Positions 9,284 to 19,429 are shown, numbered from the stretch's first letter. The stretch is DNA of 58,405 nucleotides from Magnetococcales bacterium (GCA_002753095.1 PDZU01000009.1:1-58405), one strand, 5' to 3'. Numbers and translations: made by a program. Notes: generated by a model not told the origin, from the letters alone.

Positions 9284-10561
9284 TTGGCACACACCCGTTC
9301 CAAAGAGCCCTCCGCGTCATTTGCCAACGCCGAAAAGTGTACCCAATGCGGCTACTGCCTGCCGGTTTGTCCCACTTATCGGGTTGAGAACAATGAGTTG
9401 CATTCGCCCCGTGGCCGGGTTTCGATCATTTTGGCCCTGCGCAATGGCGGCCTTGCCAAGGAGGAAGCGGCCACCATTCTGGACCATTGTCTGCTCTGTC
9501 AAGCCTGTCATGCTGCTTGCCCGGCGGGGGTGCGCCCCGGCAAACTGGCTTTGCAACTGCGGGCACAGGCGCCCCTGCCGGCCAGTCGTTTCAGCCGTTT
9601 GTTTCATGCCATCACCGATCGTCCCCGATTGACCGCTGTGCTGGCTGCCATCATCCGTGGCTATCAACGCTCTGGCCTGCAACGGTGGCTGCGGCGTGGG
9701 CGACTTTTACGATGGCTGCCTACCGTGGCCCACATGGAAGCCATGCTGCCGGTTGCCTCTGCCATTGGCTCTGTTCCCCTCCTACCCGCGCCCCCATCCT
9801 CGGCAGAACCGCAACCGCGTGTTGCCCTGCTGGCTGGCTGTATGACGCGACTTTTTTTCTCCTCTGTTCCCCAGGCTGCTGCCCACGTACTGCACCGTTG
9901 GGGCAATCAGGTAGTGGTCTTGGATCAATTCGGCTGTTGTGGCGCCCCCTACCGGGAATCGGGAGATCGGGCAAGGCTGCGCCGTCAGGCAAAACGCACG
10001 TTGGACCTGCTGCACGACAGCGGACCTTGGCAAGCGGTGGTGTGCGACAGCTCCATTTGTGCGGTCACCCTGCACAGCTACTTGCGCCTGTTCGGTGGAG
10101 ATCCTATCTATGAGGACAGGGCACGACAATTATCGGCCAAGCTGAAAACCATGAGTCAATTTTTGGCTGCCACTCCGCCCCCGGTCCGGCGCAAAAAAGA
10201 GACATTTGCCGCACTGGCCTATCACGACCATTGCCAAGCACGGCACGGATTAGGCATTATAACGGAACCTAGAAACGTGCTGCGTCCGTTGGCGGATCAG
10301 TTGCTGGAACTGCGGCAAAGTGACTCTTTGAACGCCGATGGGTGTTGTGGGGCTGCTGGCGAATACCAACTGCGCCACCCGGAGCGCAGTCAAGCGATTC
10401 GCGCCCCCAAGGTGCAGGTGATTCAAGAGCAAGACCCGACTGTTCTGGTCGGAGAGAACCCAGGCTGTTTGCTGCATTTGGCTGCCGGACTGGATCAAAA
10501 GGGCGCCCAGACAGCCGTCCGCCATTTGGCGGAAGTGCTGTATGAAGCGTATTGTGTGTAA
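9284..10561 (+). CDS. glcF: Glycolate oxidase iron-sulfur subunit
   Basis: The 425-residue product contains two [4Fe-4S] motifs (CTQCGYCLPVCP and CLLCQACHAACP) and two CCG domains (with GCCGAP and GCCGAAG). This is the GlcF subunit that passes electrons from glycolate (or a related 2-hydroxy acid) oxidation toward quinone. A TTG at 9284 preceded by AGGA is the only plausible near start. The flavin subunits glcD/glcE are not within the window, so the partner must be encoded elsewhere. It stands alone between tolA and the Tim44-like gene. Confidence 0.88.
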   Translation: MAHTRSKEPSASFANAEKCTQCGYCLPVCPTYRVENNELHSPRGRVSIILALRNGGLAKEEAATILDHCLLCQACHAACPAGVRPGKLALQLRAQAPLPASRFSRLFHAITDRPRLTAVLAAIIRGYQRSGLQRWLRRGRLLRWLPTVAHMEAMLPVASAIGSVPLLPAPPSSAEPQPRVALLAGCMTRLFFSSVPQAAAHVLHRWGNQVVVLDQFGCCGAPYRESGDRARLRRQAKRTLDLLHDSGPWQAVVCDSSICAVTLHSYLRLFGGDPIYEDRARQLSAKLKTMSQFLAATPPPVRRKKETFAALAYHDHCQARHGLGIITEPRNVLRPLADQLLELRQSDSLNADGCCGAAGEYQLRHPERSQAIRAPKVQVIQEQDPTVLVGENPGCLLHLAAGLDQKGAQTAVRHLAEVLYEAYCV

Positions 10562-10584
10562 CAACTTATCGAAAAGGTGTCATC

Positions 10585-11817
10585 ATGAACAAGTCGCATT
10601 TACTTGCCTTTTCAGCTTTTCTTCTGACGGCCAGTGTCGCCAGTTTTTCGTTTTGGCCAGCGGATGCGGATGCTGCGCGGGTAGGTGGCGGTAGCTCCAC
10701 GGGTAGTCGGGGCACACGCAGCTTCTCCCCCCCGCGCCAGGCCATGCCGGCCCCAGCGGTCAACGCCCCCATGCGCCAGAGTACGCCCCAGGCCCTGCCG
10801 TCCTCTCCCCGACCGGCCACTGTCGCGCCCAGCGCGGCCAGCCCCGGCAAACCGGCAGCCACTCCGGCCACACCCACAGCCTCTGCACCTGTACCGCCTG
10901 CTGCGCCCCATGCCCCTCCCAGCATGCCTGCACCGGCCATGCCTGCGGCGGCCTCTTCCGGTTTTGGCTCCGGTCTGATGGGTGGTATTGCTGGTTTTGC
11001 CCTGGGTGGCCTGCTTGGTTCAGCCCTTTTTGGTGGTCATAGCGCCGCCCCGGCGGCTGGTGTCAGCGAGGGGGTGGTTGGCGCAACCGGTCAGGCTGCG
11101 ACCAACGGTGCCATGGCCAGCAGCGGTGGTGGTGTGGGTGGCGGCATCGGCTTGCTGGAGATTCTCCTGATTGGTGGGATCATCTGGTTTGCCCTGCGTT
11201 GGTATCGGCAAAAGAGAGAGAAGACCGCTTTTGCCGCTGCCCCATTGGGCATGGCCCGGCAGGAGATGGCGGAACCCATGTTCGTGGGTAGTGGTGGCGG
11301 GGACAGTCTACCGGGCCATTATCCGCCCCTGTATGGCAACGATGATGTGGCGCAAGGCATGGCGGCCATCACCCGCATGGATACCAATTTTGATCAGGCA
11401 CGCTTTCTGGAGGGGGCCAAGATGGCCTTCCAACAGATTCAGAGTGCCTGGAGTGATTGGAGTGTGGGCCGTCTGCGCCCACTGTTGACCGATCGCATGT
11501 GGAGCTTGATCGAATCTCAGGCCATGAAGCGGAAGGCCGAGGGCAAGCGGGACATTATCGAGAAAATTCGCTTCCAAACGGTGGAGATCAGCGAAGCTTG
11601 GCAAGAGGCGGGCGATGATTGGATTACCGTTCATTTTCTCGTTGACATGGTGGATTATACCACGGACATCCAGGGCAAAATTCTGGAGGGAGATCCTGCT
11701 GTCAGTTCGCAGGTCGAGGAGTTTTGGACCTTTACCCGTCCAGTTGGCAGTCAGGAGCCGGCTTGGTTCTTGTCGGCCATTCAACAGCCGGGTGAGGTTG
11801 CCAAAAGTGTACTCTGA
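10585..11817 (+). CDS. Tim44-like domain protein, membrane associated
   Basis: The 410-residue product has a signal-like N-terminus (MNKSHLLAFSAFLLTASVAS) and a long Pro/Ala/Ser-rich low-complexity section. Glycine-rich hydrophobic segments follow, including GLLEILLIGGIIWFALRWY, a membrane helix. The C-terminal Tim44-like domain (TNFDQARFLEGAKMAFQQIQ through FWTFTR) has the Ala/Trp-rich helix followed by a twisted sheet. Bacterial Tim44-like proteins are associated with the inner membrane; their job is not settled. ATG at 10585 follows AAAAGGTG. Confidence 0.8.
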   Translation: MNKSHLLAFSAFLLTASVASFSFWPADADAARVGGGSSTGSRGTRSFSPPRQAMPAPAVNAPMRQSTPQALPSSPRPATVAPSAASPGKPAATPATPTASAPVPPAAPHAPPSMPAPAMPAAASSGFGSGLMGGIAGFALGGLLGSALFGGHSAAPAAGVSEGVVGATGQAATNGAMASSGGGVGGGIGLLEILLIGGIIWFALRWYRQKREKTAFAAAPLGMARQEMAEPMFVGSGGGDSLPGHYPPLYGNDDVAQGMAAITRMDTNFDQARFLEGAKMAFQQIQSAWSDWSVGRLRPLLTDRMWSLIESQAMKRKAEGKRDIIEKIRFQTVEISEAWQEAGDDWITVHFLVDMVDYTTDIQGKILEGDPAVSSQVEEFWTFTRPVGSQEPAWFLSAIQQPGEVAKSVL

Positions 11818-11833
11818 AGCGCTGCTCCACCAT

Positions 11834-11855
11834 GGTGGGGGGAGCTCCCCCCACC
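11834..11855. repeat. 22-nt perfect GC-rich palindrome
   Basis: GGTGGGGGGAG and its exact complement with no loop, 17 bases after the Tim44-like gene and 24 bases before the chosen mltA start. It could end transcription of the upstream gene or belong to the GGGAGCT-type intergenic modules seen at 14948-14968. Confidence 0.6.
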
Positions 11856-11878
11856 CTAGTCTGTTGTTGACTGCCGCC

Positions 11879-13168
11879 GTGACACCAGTCGGTAAACGTT
11901 CTGCGCGCTTGTGGCGTTGGGCCATGAGTGGTTTCTTGTTGCTGGCTCTGCTTGTGTTGCTATCTGGCTGCCAGAGCGTTCCCACCCAAGAGGTAGTGGT
12001 GGAAAAGAAGAAGCGCGAAAAGCGGATCCGGGTTGGCGAACCCACGGCCACCACCAGTCTGGAGGCTGTGCCCTGGTCGGAGGCACCGGAGGCGCTGTTT
12101 CAGGATCGCTCCACCCAGAGTTGGGCGGCTGCTCTGGAGCAGAGTGCGCTCTATTACCAGCGGTTGCCTGCCAAGCAGATTTTGCATTTTGGCAGTAACG
12201 AGCTCAGTGCTGCTGCCATGGCCAAAGCCTGCAGCGAACTGGCGGCTATTGCCCGCAACGCAGACATGAACCGTTTGCAGCAGCTCTTGCAGCAACGTTT
12301 TCGCTTGTATCGTGCTGTGGGTAACAGTGAGGGGGATGTGATGGTCACCTCTTACTATGAACCGCTTCTGCAGGGTTCTTTGCGGCGTTCCAAGCGTTAT
12401 TATTATCCCATTTATCGCCGTCCTCCTGATCTGGTTGAGGATGGTCGTGGTGCGGGACATCGCAAAATTTACCGGCGGGAAAAGGGCAAGGTTCTCCCCT
12501 ACTACGAGCGCAGCCAGATTGATGGCTTTATTTTCTCCCCTCGTCTGCCCGGCAAGTTGGCCAACAGAGGGCTGGAACTGGTTTGGGTTGACAATGCCAT
12601 CGACGCCTTTTTCTTGCATATTCAAGGTTCTGGTCGGGTGCAACTCGACGATGGCCGGATGATGCGGATCGGCTATGCCAGCGCCAATGGTCGTGCTTAT
12701 GTGGCCATTGGCCGTATTTTGATCGACGAGGGCAAAGTGCCCAAGGAAGAGATGACCATGCCTCGGTTGCGGCAATGGTTGCTGGACCATCCAGAGGATC
12801 AACAACGGCTCTTTTTTGCCAACCCTTCGTATGTTTTTTTCCAGGCGTTGCAGGGTGATGCTGTGGGTAACATCAATGTTCCCCTCACCCCGGAGCGTTC
12901 CATTGCGACCGATCATCGTCTCTTTCCCAAGGGCGCCCCAGGTATTTTGGAGACCACGGTCCCCATCATGGCTGCGGATGGCAAAACGGTGACCGGTTGG
13001 CGCCCGGATGTGCGTTGGATTGTCAATCAGGATACGGGAGGGGCCATTCGTGGGGCGGGGCGGGTTGATCTTTTTGTGGGGTTTGGGGAGAACATTGAGT
13101 ATCGTGCTGGTGTGATGAAACAGCCGGACTCTCAACTCTTCATGATTGCCCCTGTGGTAGCCCATTGA
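11879..13168 (+). CDS. mltA: Membrane-bound lytic murein transglycosylase A
   Basis: Peptidoglycan lytic transglycosylase anchored to the outer membrane. The lipobox LLSGC lies in a hydrophobic signal. The MltA domain shows GDVMVTSYYEPLLQGS and FFLHIQGSGRVQLDDG, and the 3D domain at the C-terminus has VNQDTGGAIRGAGRVDLFVGFG with the catalytic Asp region. The GTG at 11879 is preferred because it supplies the positively charged n-region KRSARLWRW. An ATG at 11924 would leave the signal without one. The start is uncertain because no good ribosome site is visible for either. The expected 429 residues fit the family. Confidence 0.88.
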   Translation: MTPVGKRSARLWRWAMSGFLLLALLVLLSGCQSVPTQEVVVEKKKREKRIRVGEPTATTSLEAVPWSEAPEALFQDRSTQSWAAALEQSALYYQRLPAKQILHFGSNELSAAAMAKACSELAAIARNADMNRLQQLLQQRFRLYRAVGNSEGDVMVTSYYEPLLQGSLRRSKRYYYPIYRRPPDLVEDGRGAGHRKIYRREKGKVLPYYERSQIDGFIFSPRLPGKLANRGLELVWVDNAIDAFFLHIQGSGRVQLDDGRMMRIGYASANGRAYVAIGRILIDEGKVPKEEMTMPRLRQWLLDHPEDQQRLFFANPSYVFFQALQGDAVGNINVPLTPERSIATDHRLFPKGAPGILETTVPIMAADGKTVTGWRPDVRWIVNQDTGGAIRGAGRVDLFVGFGENIEYRAGVMKQPDSQLFMIAPVVAH

Positions 13169-13213
13169 TGCGGATTTGGATGCGGATTCGGATTCGGGAG
13201 AGATTGTTTTTCC

Positions 13214-14476
13214 ATGTTCAGTAACCGTTACGAATGGTTGATTGGTTTGCGTTATTTGCGTGCCAAGCGCACGCAGCATTTCATTAGCGTGATCACTTTT
13301 CTCTCCATGGGTGGCATTGCCTTGGGGGTGGCGGCGTTAATCGTCGTGCTGGCCGTGATGACTGGTTTCCGAGAGACCCTGCAACAGCAGATTCTTGGCG
13401 TGACCAGTCATGTTACTGTGCGTTCTTACACGGGAGAGGTGCAATTTTATCCCACTGTTTTGGATATTGTCAGCAAAACGCCGGGGGTGGCCGGGGCCTC
13501 TCCTTTTATTGCCACGCAAGCCATGATTCAGTCCAGGGGGCGCGCTTTGGGTATTTCCCTGCGCGGTATCGATAACCAGAGGGAGCGGGAAGTTTCCGAT
13601 CTGGAGAAGAATTTGACCCGTGGTTCTTTAACGCAACTGAACAATTTTGGCATTATTTTGGGCAAGAATTTGGCCACCAATCTGGGCGTTACCCTGGGTG
13701 ATTCGGTCACTGTGATGGTTGCGGCCGGCAACGTCACGGCCATGGGCACCATGCCGCGTATGAAGCGGTTCAACGTGGTTGGCACCTTCAGCTCTGGCAT
13801 GTATGAGTATGATTCATCTCTTGCCTATATCCATCTGCCGGATGCCCAGGCATTGTTGCGCATGAATCAGACTGTTACTGGGATTGAGATCAAAACGCCG
13901 GATCCGGAGTTGGCTTTGAGCATGCATAAGACCCTTGAGCAACGTCTGGCCCATTTGGACCACGCCCAGGGGGGCTTTTGGATTCAGAACTGGATGGACA
14001 TGAACCATAATTTTTTCCGTGCTTTGAAGTTGGAGAAGGCGACCATGTTTGTGATCCTCTTTTTGGTGGTGGTGGTGGCTGCCTTTAACATCGTCTCCAG
14101 TTTGATCATGTCGGTGATGGAGAAGTCGCATGAGATTGCCATTTTGAAAACCATGGGTGCCACGGCTCGTGGGGTGATGACCATTTTTATCATCAATGGT
14201 GGCATTGTTGGGGTGCTTGGTACGTTGTCTGGGTTGTTGCTGGGGTTGGCTTTGGCCTTGCATTTGGAGGCTGCTTTGGGGTTTATTGAGCGGCTTTTTG
14301 GTATTCAGATTCTTGCTGGGGATGTTTACTATATCGATCATTTGCCTTCCAAGGTGGTGGTTTCTGATGTGGTGTGGATTACTGGGGTTAGTTTAGCGAT
14401 TAGTTTGTTGGCCACACTTTATCCTGCGTGGCGGGCGGCGCGTGTTGATCCGATTGAGGCGTTGCGTTACGAGTGA
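13214..14476 (+). CDS. lolC: Lipoprotein-releasing system permease (LolC/LolE family)
   Basis: Inner-membrane permease that extracts lipoproteins for delivery to the outer membrane. The 420-residue product starts with the family RYLRAKRTQHFISVITFLSM. It has four membrane segments, one after residue 20 and three near the C-terminus, around a large periplasmic domain. It ends with PAWRAARVDPIEALRYE. Alphaproteobacteria commonly have a single LolC/E-type permease forming a homodimer, so the symbol is nominal. The ATPase gene lolD, usually next, is absent; a repeat island follows instead. Confidence 0.9.
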   Translation: MFSNRYEWLIGLRYLRAKRTQHFISVITFLSMGGIALGVAALIVVLAVMTGFRETLQQQILGVTSHVTVRSYTGEVQFYPTVLDIVSKTPGVAGASPFIATQAMIQSRGRALGISLRGIDNQREREVSDLEKNLTRGSLTQLNNFGIILGKNLATNLGVTLGDSVTVMVAAGNVTAMGTMPRMKRFNVVGTFSSGMYEYDSSLAYIHLPDAQALLRMNQTVTGIEIKTPDPELALSMHKTLEQRLAHLDHAQGGFWIQNWMDMNHNFFRALKLEKATMFVILFLVVVVAAFNIVSSLIMSVMEKSHEIAILKTMGATARGVMTIFIINGGIVGVLGTLSGLLLGLALALHLEAALGFIERLFGIQILAGDVYYIDHLPSKVVVSDVVWITGVSLAISLLATLYPAWRAARVDPIEALRYE

Positions 14477-14531
14477 TGAGTAGCGCGTAACGAGTAACTC
14501 AGGGCTGTTGCATTGAAAAGTGATATGGGGT

Positions 14532-14690
14532 CAAGGGGAGATTATCTCCCCTTGCGGGGTGCAGGGGCGGAGCCCTTGCTTCTGGCGCGCTTTTAACGAA
14601 GCAGATTTGGCGCAGCCAAATCTGCGCAGCGCGCCACAATCTGTGCCCCGCAGGGGCACGCTTTGGGAGGGCGGACGCCCGACTTTTAAC
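14532..14690. repeat. Composite intergenic repeat element
   Basis: Several modules lie side by side. First is the palindrome CAAGGGGAGAT-T-ATCTCCCCTTG (14532-14554). A hairpin with 11-bp arms and a GCA loop (14601-14625) is nested inside outer GGCGCGC/GCGCGCC arms (14584-14590 and 14629-14635). Last comes the conserved GC-rich module at 14642-14690, nearly identical to 61-109. The order resembles the cluster at 1-455. Confidence 0.8.
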
Positions 14691-14832
14691 CGTGAGGTAT
14701 TGAGTTACCTACGGGCAAAACCCATTGGGAGGGTGTTCTGGTTGGCGCCCAAAAGCGCGCCAACCAGAACACCTTGCGTCAATTAGGCGCGCTGCGCCGA
14801 CGCAAAAACCGCGTCGGCTTACTGTGAAAAGC

Positions 14833-14922
14833 GCGCCAAAGACAAAAGGCAAAAGACAAAAGGCAAAAGACAAAAGCAAAAGACAAAAGCAAAAGATAAA
14901 AGATAAAAGATAAAAGATAAAA
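14833..14922. repeat. Purine-rich AAAAGAY tandem tract
   Basis: About 90 bases made of drifting 6- to 8-base units (AAAAGAC, AAAAGGC, AAAAGC, AAAAGAT) with all purines on the plus strand except the single pyrimidine of each unit. The second half is a clean AAAAGAT run of about four copies. It has no coding sign and sits between repeat modules and the end of the GGDEF-EAL gene. Confidence 0.8.
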
Positions 14923-14925
14923 TTC

Positions 14926-14968
14926 CCAGGGCTCCGCCCTGGACCCGCCAGGGAGCTAAGCTCCCTGG
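14926..14968 (-). terminator. Paired hairpins downstream of the GGDEF-EAL gene
   Basis: Two hairpins lie 32-74 bases beyond the stop of the minus-strand gene at 15000. One is CCAGGGC-TCC-GCCCTGG (14926-14942); the other is CCAGGGAGCT-A-AGCTCCCTGG (14948-14968, 10-bp arms). On the minus strand they are followed by a pyrimidine-rich run that includes TTTTATC repeats, so they could end transcription. They also look like another module of the intergenic repeat family. Confidence 0.45.
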
Positions 14969-14999
14969 ACCCGTTATTGTTTCAGGTGCGAGAAAATCC

Positions 15000-17900
15000 C
15001 TATCCCTGCAACCGATCCGGCTGCCAATCCCGCAAAAAGTCTGCAAAAACATCACCAACCAACGGACGACTCAACCAATAACCCTGAATCTCATCACAAT
15101 CCAAACGCTGCAAAAACTCCATCTGATGCCGGTTCTCTACCCCCTCAGCCACCACCCGCAACCGCAAACTCTTGGCCATGGAAACAATGGCCGCCACAAT
15201 CGCCGCATCATCAGAATCCTCCACCAAATCACGGACAAAAGATTGATCAATCTTCAAACTGTTAATCGGGAAACTCTTCAAATAGCTCAAAGAAGAATAA
15301 CCCGTGCCAAAATCATCCATAGCAATACTCAAACCAATCTCCCGCAACTGCCGCAACGTGGCAATCGCCTGCTTCTCATCTTTCATCATCATGCTCTCCG
15401 TCACCTCCAACTCCAACCACTCCGGCTCCAAAGAACACGACTGCAAAATGGACTGAATGTAACCATGCAACTCCGGATCCTGAAACTGTCGCCCGGAAAG
15501 ATTGACAGCTACCTTGACAGGAGACAACCCCTGCTGCATAAGCTGTCGATTATACCGACACGCCATCTGTAAAATTTCCTGCCCCAAAGGCACAATCAAC
15601 CCAGTCTCCTCCGCCAACGGAATAAAGTCCAACGGCGAAACCATGCTGCCATCCGGCTGACGCCAACGCACCAATGCCTCCATCCCTACCAACCGACCAC
15701 TCCGAAGCTCCACCTTGGGCTGATAATGCAACAAAAATTCCCTATCCTTGATGGCCCGATGCAGACTACGCTCCAATGTGGCCCGCTTGGCCGACTTGGC
15801 ATTCATGGCCACTTCAAAGAAACGACTGGTGCCCCGCCCCGCCTCCTTGGCATGATACATGGCCAAATCAGCATATTGCGTAATCAAATCATAGGTATTG
15901 CCATCATCCGGAAAAACAGCAATGCCAATACTGGCCCCAATGTTGGCCTGGTTGCCATCCAACTCCACCGGTTGCGAAACCACCGCAATAATCTTGTCAG
16001 CAATAGATGCCGCCTGATCCCCCCGCTCCAGATCGGTTAAAATGACCGTGAACTCATCCCCCCCCAAACGGGCAACCGTGTCCGAACCGCGTACACAAGC
16101 CAACAATCGCCGCGCTACCTCAATCAGCAACTTATCCCCCGCCGCATGGCCCAACGTGTCGTTGACATACTTGAAACGGTCCAAATCAATAAAAAATACC
16201 GCCCCACACTTGCCATGCCGCTCAGTCCACTCAATCGCCTTCCTGACCCGATCCTTGAACAACATGCGATTGGGTAGGCGCGTCAACGGATCATAAAACG
16301 CCAACTGCTCCAAACGCTCTTCCGTGGTCTTGACATGGCTGATGTCAGAAAAAATCCCAACAAAATGCGTCGTGACACCCTCATCATCCTTGACAGCATT
16401 GATGCTCAACCACTTGGGAAAAACCTCACCATTCTTGCGCCGGTCCCATACCTCCCCAGACCATTGCCCCTGCAACGTGATCGCCTCCCACATCTGACGA
16501 TAAAACTCCGGCGTATGCCGCCCAGACTTGCCAATCCGTGGATTGGCCCCAATCACATCCTCACGATCAAAACCAGTAATCTCCGTATAAGCCTGATTGA
16601 TGTCCACAATGACACCATCCACCGCCGTGATGACAATCGCCTCACTGGCATGCTCAAAAACCTTGGCCGCCAAACGCAAACCACGCTCCGCCTTTTTTTG
16701 CGCCTCCAAACTGGCGATCAACTGCAGATTGGCCCTCTGTAACTCCTGAGTCCGCTCTATAACCCGCCGCTCCAACTCGTTATAAGCATCCTGTAACGCC
16801 TCCTTGGCCCGCTTGCGCTCCGTGATGTCATGGATAATTCCAGTAAAATAACTCTCCCCACCCGCCTTGAACTCCCCTACCGCCAACTCCATGGGGAACT
16901 CTCCCCCATCACGGCACACACCCACTACCTCCCGCGTGTAACCAATAATGTGGCGAATGCCACTCTTGAGATAGTCCTGAATATAACGATCATGCGCCGT
17001 GCGATGGGGCTCTGGAACCAGGATCGAAACATTGCGCCCCAACAACTCCTGCACCGGATAACCAAATAAATTTTCTACCGCCGCATTGGCCGCACGAATG
17101 ATCCCACGCGAATCAATGGTCACAATACCATCAACCGCCGCCTGCAAAATGGCCTGATTTTTCCGCTCACTGGCCTGAACCTGCTCAAATGCCCTCTTGT
17201 TGGCCCGAAAAGTCGCAACAATGAAAAAAGTAGCCAATAGCCAAATGATGCCCGCTCCCAGGCAAAAAAAGAGCTGCCGCTGCTGCACCTGCCCCTCCCG
17301 CACCTGCAACCCCTCAACCAAGGCAGCACGCAAACGGTCAGCACACGCTCTGGAATGGCGCAAGGTCTCACTGGCTATGGCAAAATAACCCTCCGCCTGC
17401 ACCCTCTTGTAACGGTCATGCAACAACGTGCTGCTTGTATCCAGAAAAGATTGTACCTGCGGATAAACCCAACCCTGAAAACAAGCCAAAACCTCCTGCA
17501 ACTCCGGCAAATGTTCCCAAACCATCTGTTGATGGCGCCGCACCCGCTCCCAATGGCTGCGCACGCCACTCAAACGGTTATCAAACTCCGCCTGCTGCGG
17601 TACCGTCACCAGAGCACGACTCAATAAACCACTGCCAATACCCCTGGCCCGCCCAATCGCCTCTTCCAGATCCGGCAACTCTGCCCCAACCAAACCCGTC
17701 AGCAACGCTGTCTTGAGATCCGCCTCCAACGCCAAATGAGAACGAATCATGATCGTGCGCCGCACGTCCACCACCCGCTGAATCAAATAACTCTGCTTCT
17801 CAAAAACAATGTGCGCTACCTGCCCCTCACCCGGGGCATGGATGAGTTGATCCGTCCACTCCTGGAAATGGGCAATCTCTGCCGTTACTCGGAAAGTATC

Positions 17901-18209
17901 CACAATAGGATCCTGGCGCAGTCGGCTCAAACGCTCCTGCAGGCCCTGCCTCAAACCCCACAGTTGCTCCGGAAACGCCTCGTCACCCCGCCATAACCAC
18001 ATTTGGTTCAAACCACGAATTTGCTGCAACAGATCAACCACCTCATTGAGACGGCGCACCATGTCGATACCGTGCAACTCACGGCGCAATAAAGCCCTAT
18101 CGTCGCCGAAATGGTCCAGCGCCACAATCAATGCAGGAACAATCAATAACGTGGGCAGCAGAACAGCCACCCAAAAGCGCACAAATTGGCTACGGGATGT
18201 CACATCCAT
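15000..18209 (-). CDS. Membrane sensor with PAS, GGDEF and EAL domains
   Basis: The 1069-residue protein has a membrane helix at about 11-31, a periplasmic helical sensor region of about 280 residues and a second helix near 312-334. Two PAS domains (about 350-465 and 510-625) precede the GGDEF domain (LGGDEF at 715-720) and the EAL domain (MEAL at 843-846, with MDDFGTGYSS and AEGVE). The GGDEF active site is intact and has the RxxD product-inhibition site (Arg707-Asp710) five residues upstream. The EAL metal-binding motifs also look complete. It may therefore both make and break c-di-GMP, with direction set by the periplasmic or PAS signal. The ligand is unknown. Confidence 0.93.
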   Translation of the reverse strand: MDVTSRSQFVRFWVAVLLPTLLIVPALIVALDHFGDDRALLRRELHGIDMVRRLNEVVDLLQQIRGLNQMWLWRGDEAFPEQLWGLRQGLQERLSRLRQDPIVDTFRVTAEIAHFQEWTDQLIHAPGEGQVAHIVFEKQSYLIQRVVDVRRTIMIRSHLALEADLKTALLTGLVGAELPDLEEAIGRARGIGSGLLSRALVTVPQQAEFDNRLSGVRSHWERVRRHQQMVWEHLPELQEVLACFQGWVYPQVQSFLDTSSTLLHDRYKRVQAEGYFAIASETLRHSRACADRLRAALVEGLQVREGQVQQRQLFFCLGAGIIWLLATFFIVATFRANKRAFEQVQASERKNQAILQAAVDGIVTIDSRGIIRAANAAVENLFGYPVQELLGRNVSILVPEPHRTAHDRYIQDYLKSGIRHIIGYTREVVGVCRDGGEFPMELAVGEFKAGGESYFTGIIHDITERKRAKEALQDAYNELERRVIERTQELQRANLQLIASLEAQKKAERGLRLAAKVFEHASEAIVITAVDGVIVDINQAYTEITGFDREDVIGANPRIGKSGRHTPEFYRQMWEAITLQGQWSGEVWDRRKNGEVFPKWLSINAVKDDEGVTTHFVGIFSDISHVKTTEERLEQLAFYDPLTRLPNRMLFKDRVRKAIEWTERHGKCGAVFFIDLDRFKYVNDTLGHAAGDKLLIEVARRLLACVRGSDTVARLGGDEFTVILTDLERGDQAASIADKIIAVVSQPVELDGNQANIGASIGIAVFPDDGNTYDLITQYADLAMYHAKEAGRGTSRFFEVAMNAKSAKRATLERSLHRAIKDREFLLHYQPKVELRSGRLVGMEALVRWRQPDGSMVSPLDFIPLAEETGLIVPLGQEILQMACRYNRQLMQQGLSPVKVAVNLSGRQFQDPELHGYIQSILQSCSLEPEWLELEVTESMMMKDEKQAIATLRQLREIGLSIAMDDFGTGYSSLSYLKSFPINSLKIDQSFVRDLVEDSDDAAIVAAIVSMAKSLRLRVVAEGVENRHQMEFLQRLDCDEIQGYWLSRPLVGDVFADFLRDWQPDRLQG

Positions 18210-18341
18210 TTACCCCTCTCGCGATATGAGCAGGCACGACTCCCCTGCCGCAGCAGATAACCGCTTGCGCAGTACGCCAATCTCCGAAACCGACCGGCAG
18301 GCGAAGCCAACCCAATCGCCAAAAAAAAAACATGCCGCAGG

Positions 18342-18650
18342 CTATTTGGACTTGAACAATGCCTCAGCCGCTTGACGACTGGCATCCGCAGTGGGTTTGC
18401 GAGACCGAATCTGGGAAGCAGGCGCCACCGCCTTAAAAAAGTCACAAAAATTGGCCTCTTCCTTCTCCACGACCCGTTCCGCTTGAATCTCTTTACAAGA
18501 GTTGTAACACAAAGGATCAAACAGAAAACAGTTTTTGCAAACCCGCGTATCCAGGTGACACTTGGGACAATTGTCGTGGCGCCCGAAATGATCAAGCGCT
18601 AGTATTTCACCGCAATTCCAACAGGTTGCTGTACGATTACCGTGCATCAT
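18342..18650 (-). CDS. Small zinc-ribbon protein
   Basis: The roughly 102-residue product has two closely spaced cysteine pairs (CWNCGEIL and CPKC) and two more Cys-x-x-Cys-like clusters (CKNC, CYNSC). These could bind two metal ions. A short charged C-terminal tail follows. Two ATG codons are adjacent at 18650 and 18647; either could be used. The frame is open to 18794 upstream, but that part lacks the conserved character. It lies 132 bases upstream of the GGDEF-EAL gene on the same strand. No specific function is recognised. Confidence 0.65.
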   Translation of the reverse strand: MMHGNRTATCWNCGEILALDHFGRHDNCPKCHLDTRVCKNCFLFDPLCYNSCKEIQAERVVEKEEANFCDFFKAVAPASQIRSRKPTADASRQAAEALFKSK

Positions 18651-18929
18651 ACGACAAATTCGCTTTCGTTGTTTAAATAATGGCGGACATGACAACGGGC
18701 AGGGAAAGAACGGCCAAACCACCCCCCTCTGCCCTGCAGCCCAATTTAACCGATTTCGCCCCGTTTTGAAAAAGAAATTTATTGCCCCCTGCAAATGACC
18801 GCAGACTAAATCTTAACCATCGACTGCATCAGACGGTGCAATCTGCACAAAAATTAATCACGTATGCCGGATGTTTCTGCATGAGCAGCACACCCATCCA
18901 CGGAGATAACAATAAAATCAATAGATTAA

Positions 18930-19388
<459 letters not shown>

Positions 19389-19429
19389 GTTGACACACAC
19401 TCGGAACACTATTTTTTAGGAGATCATCG

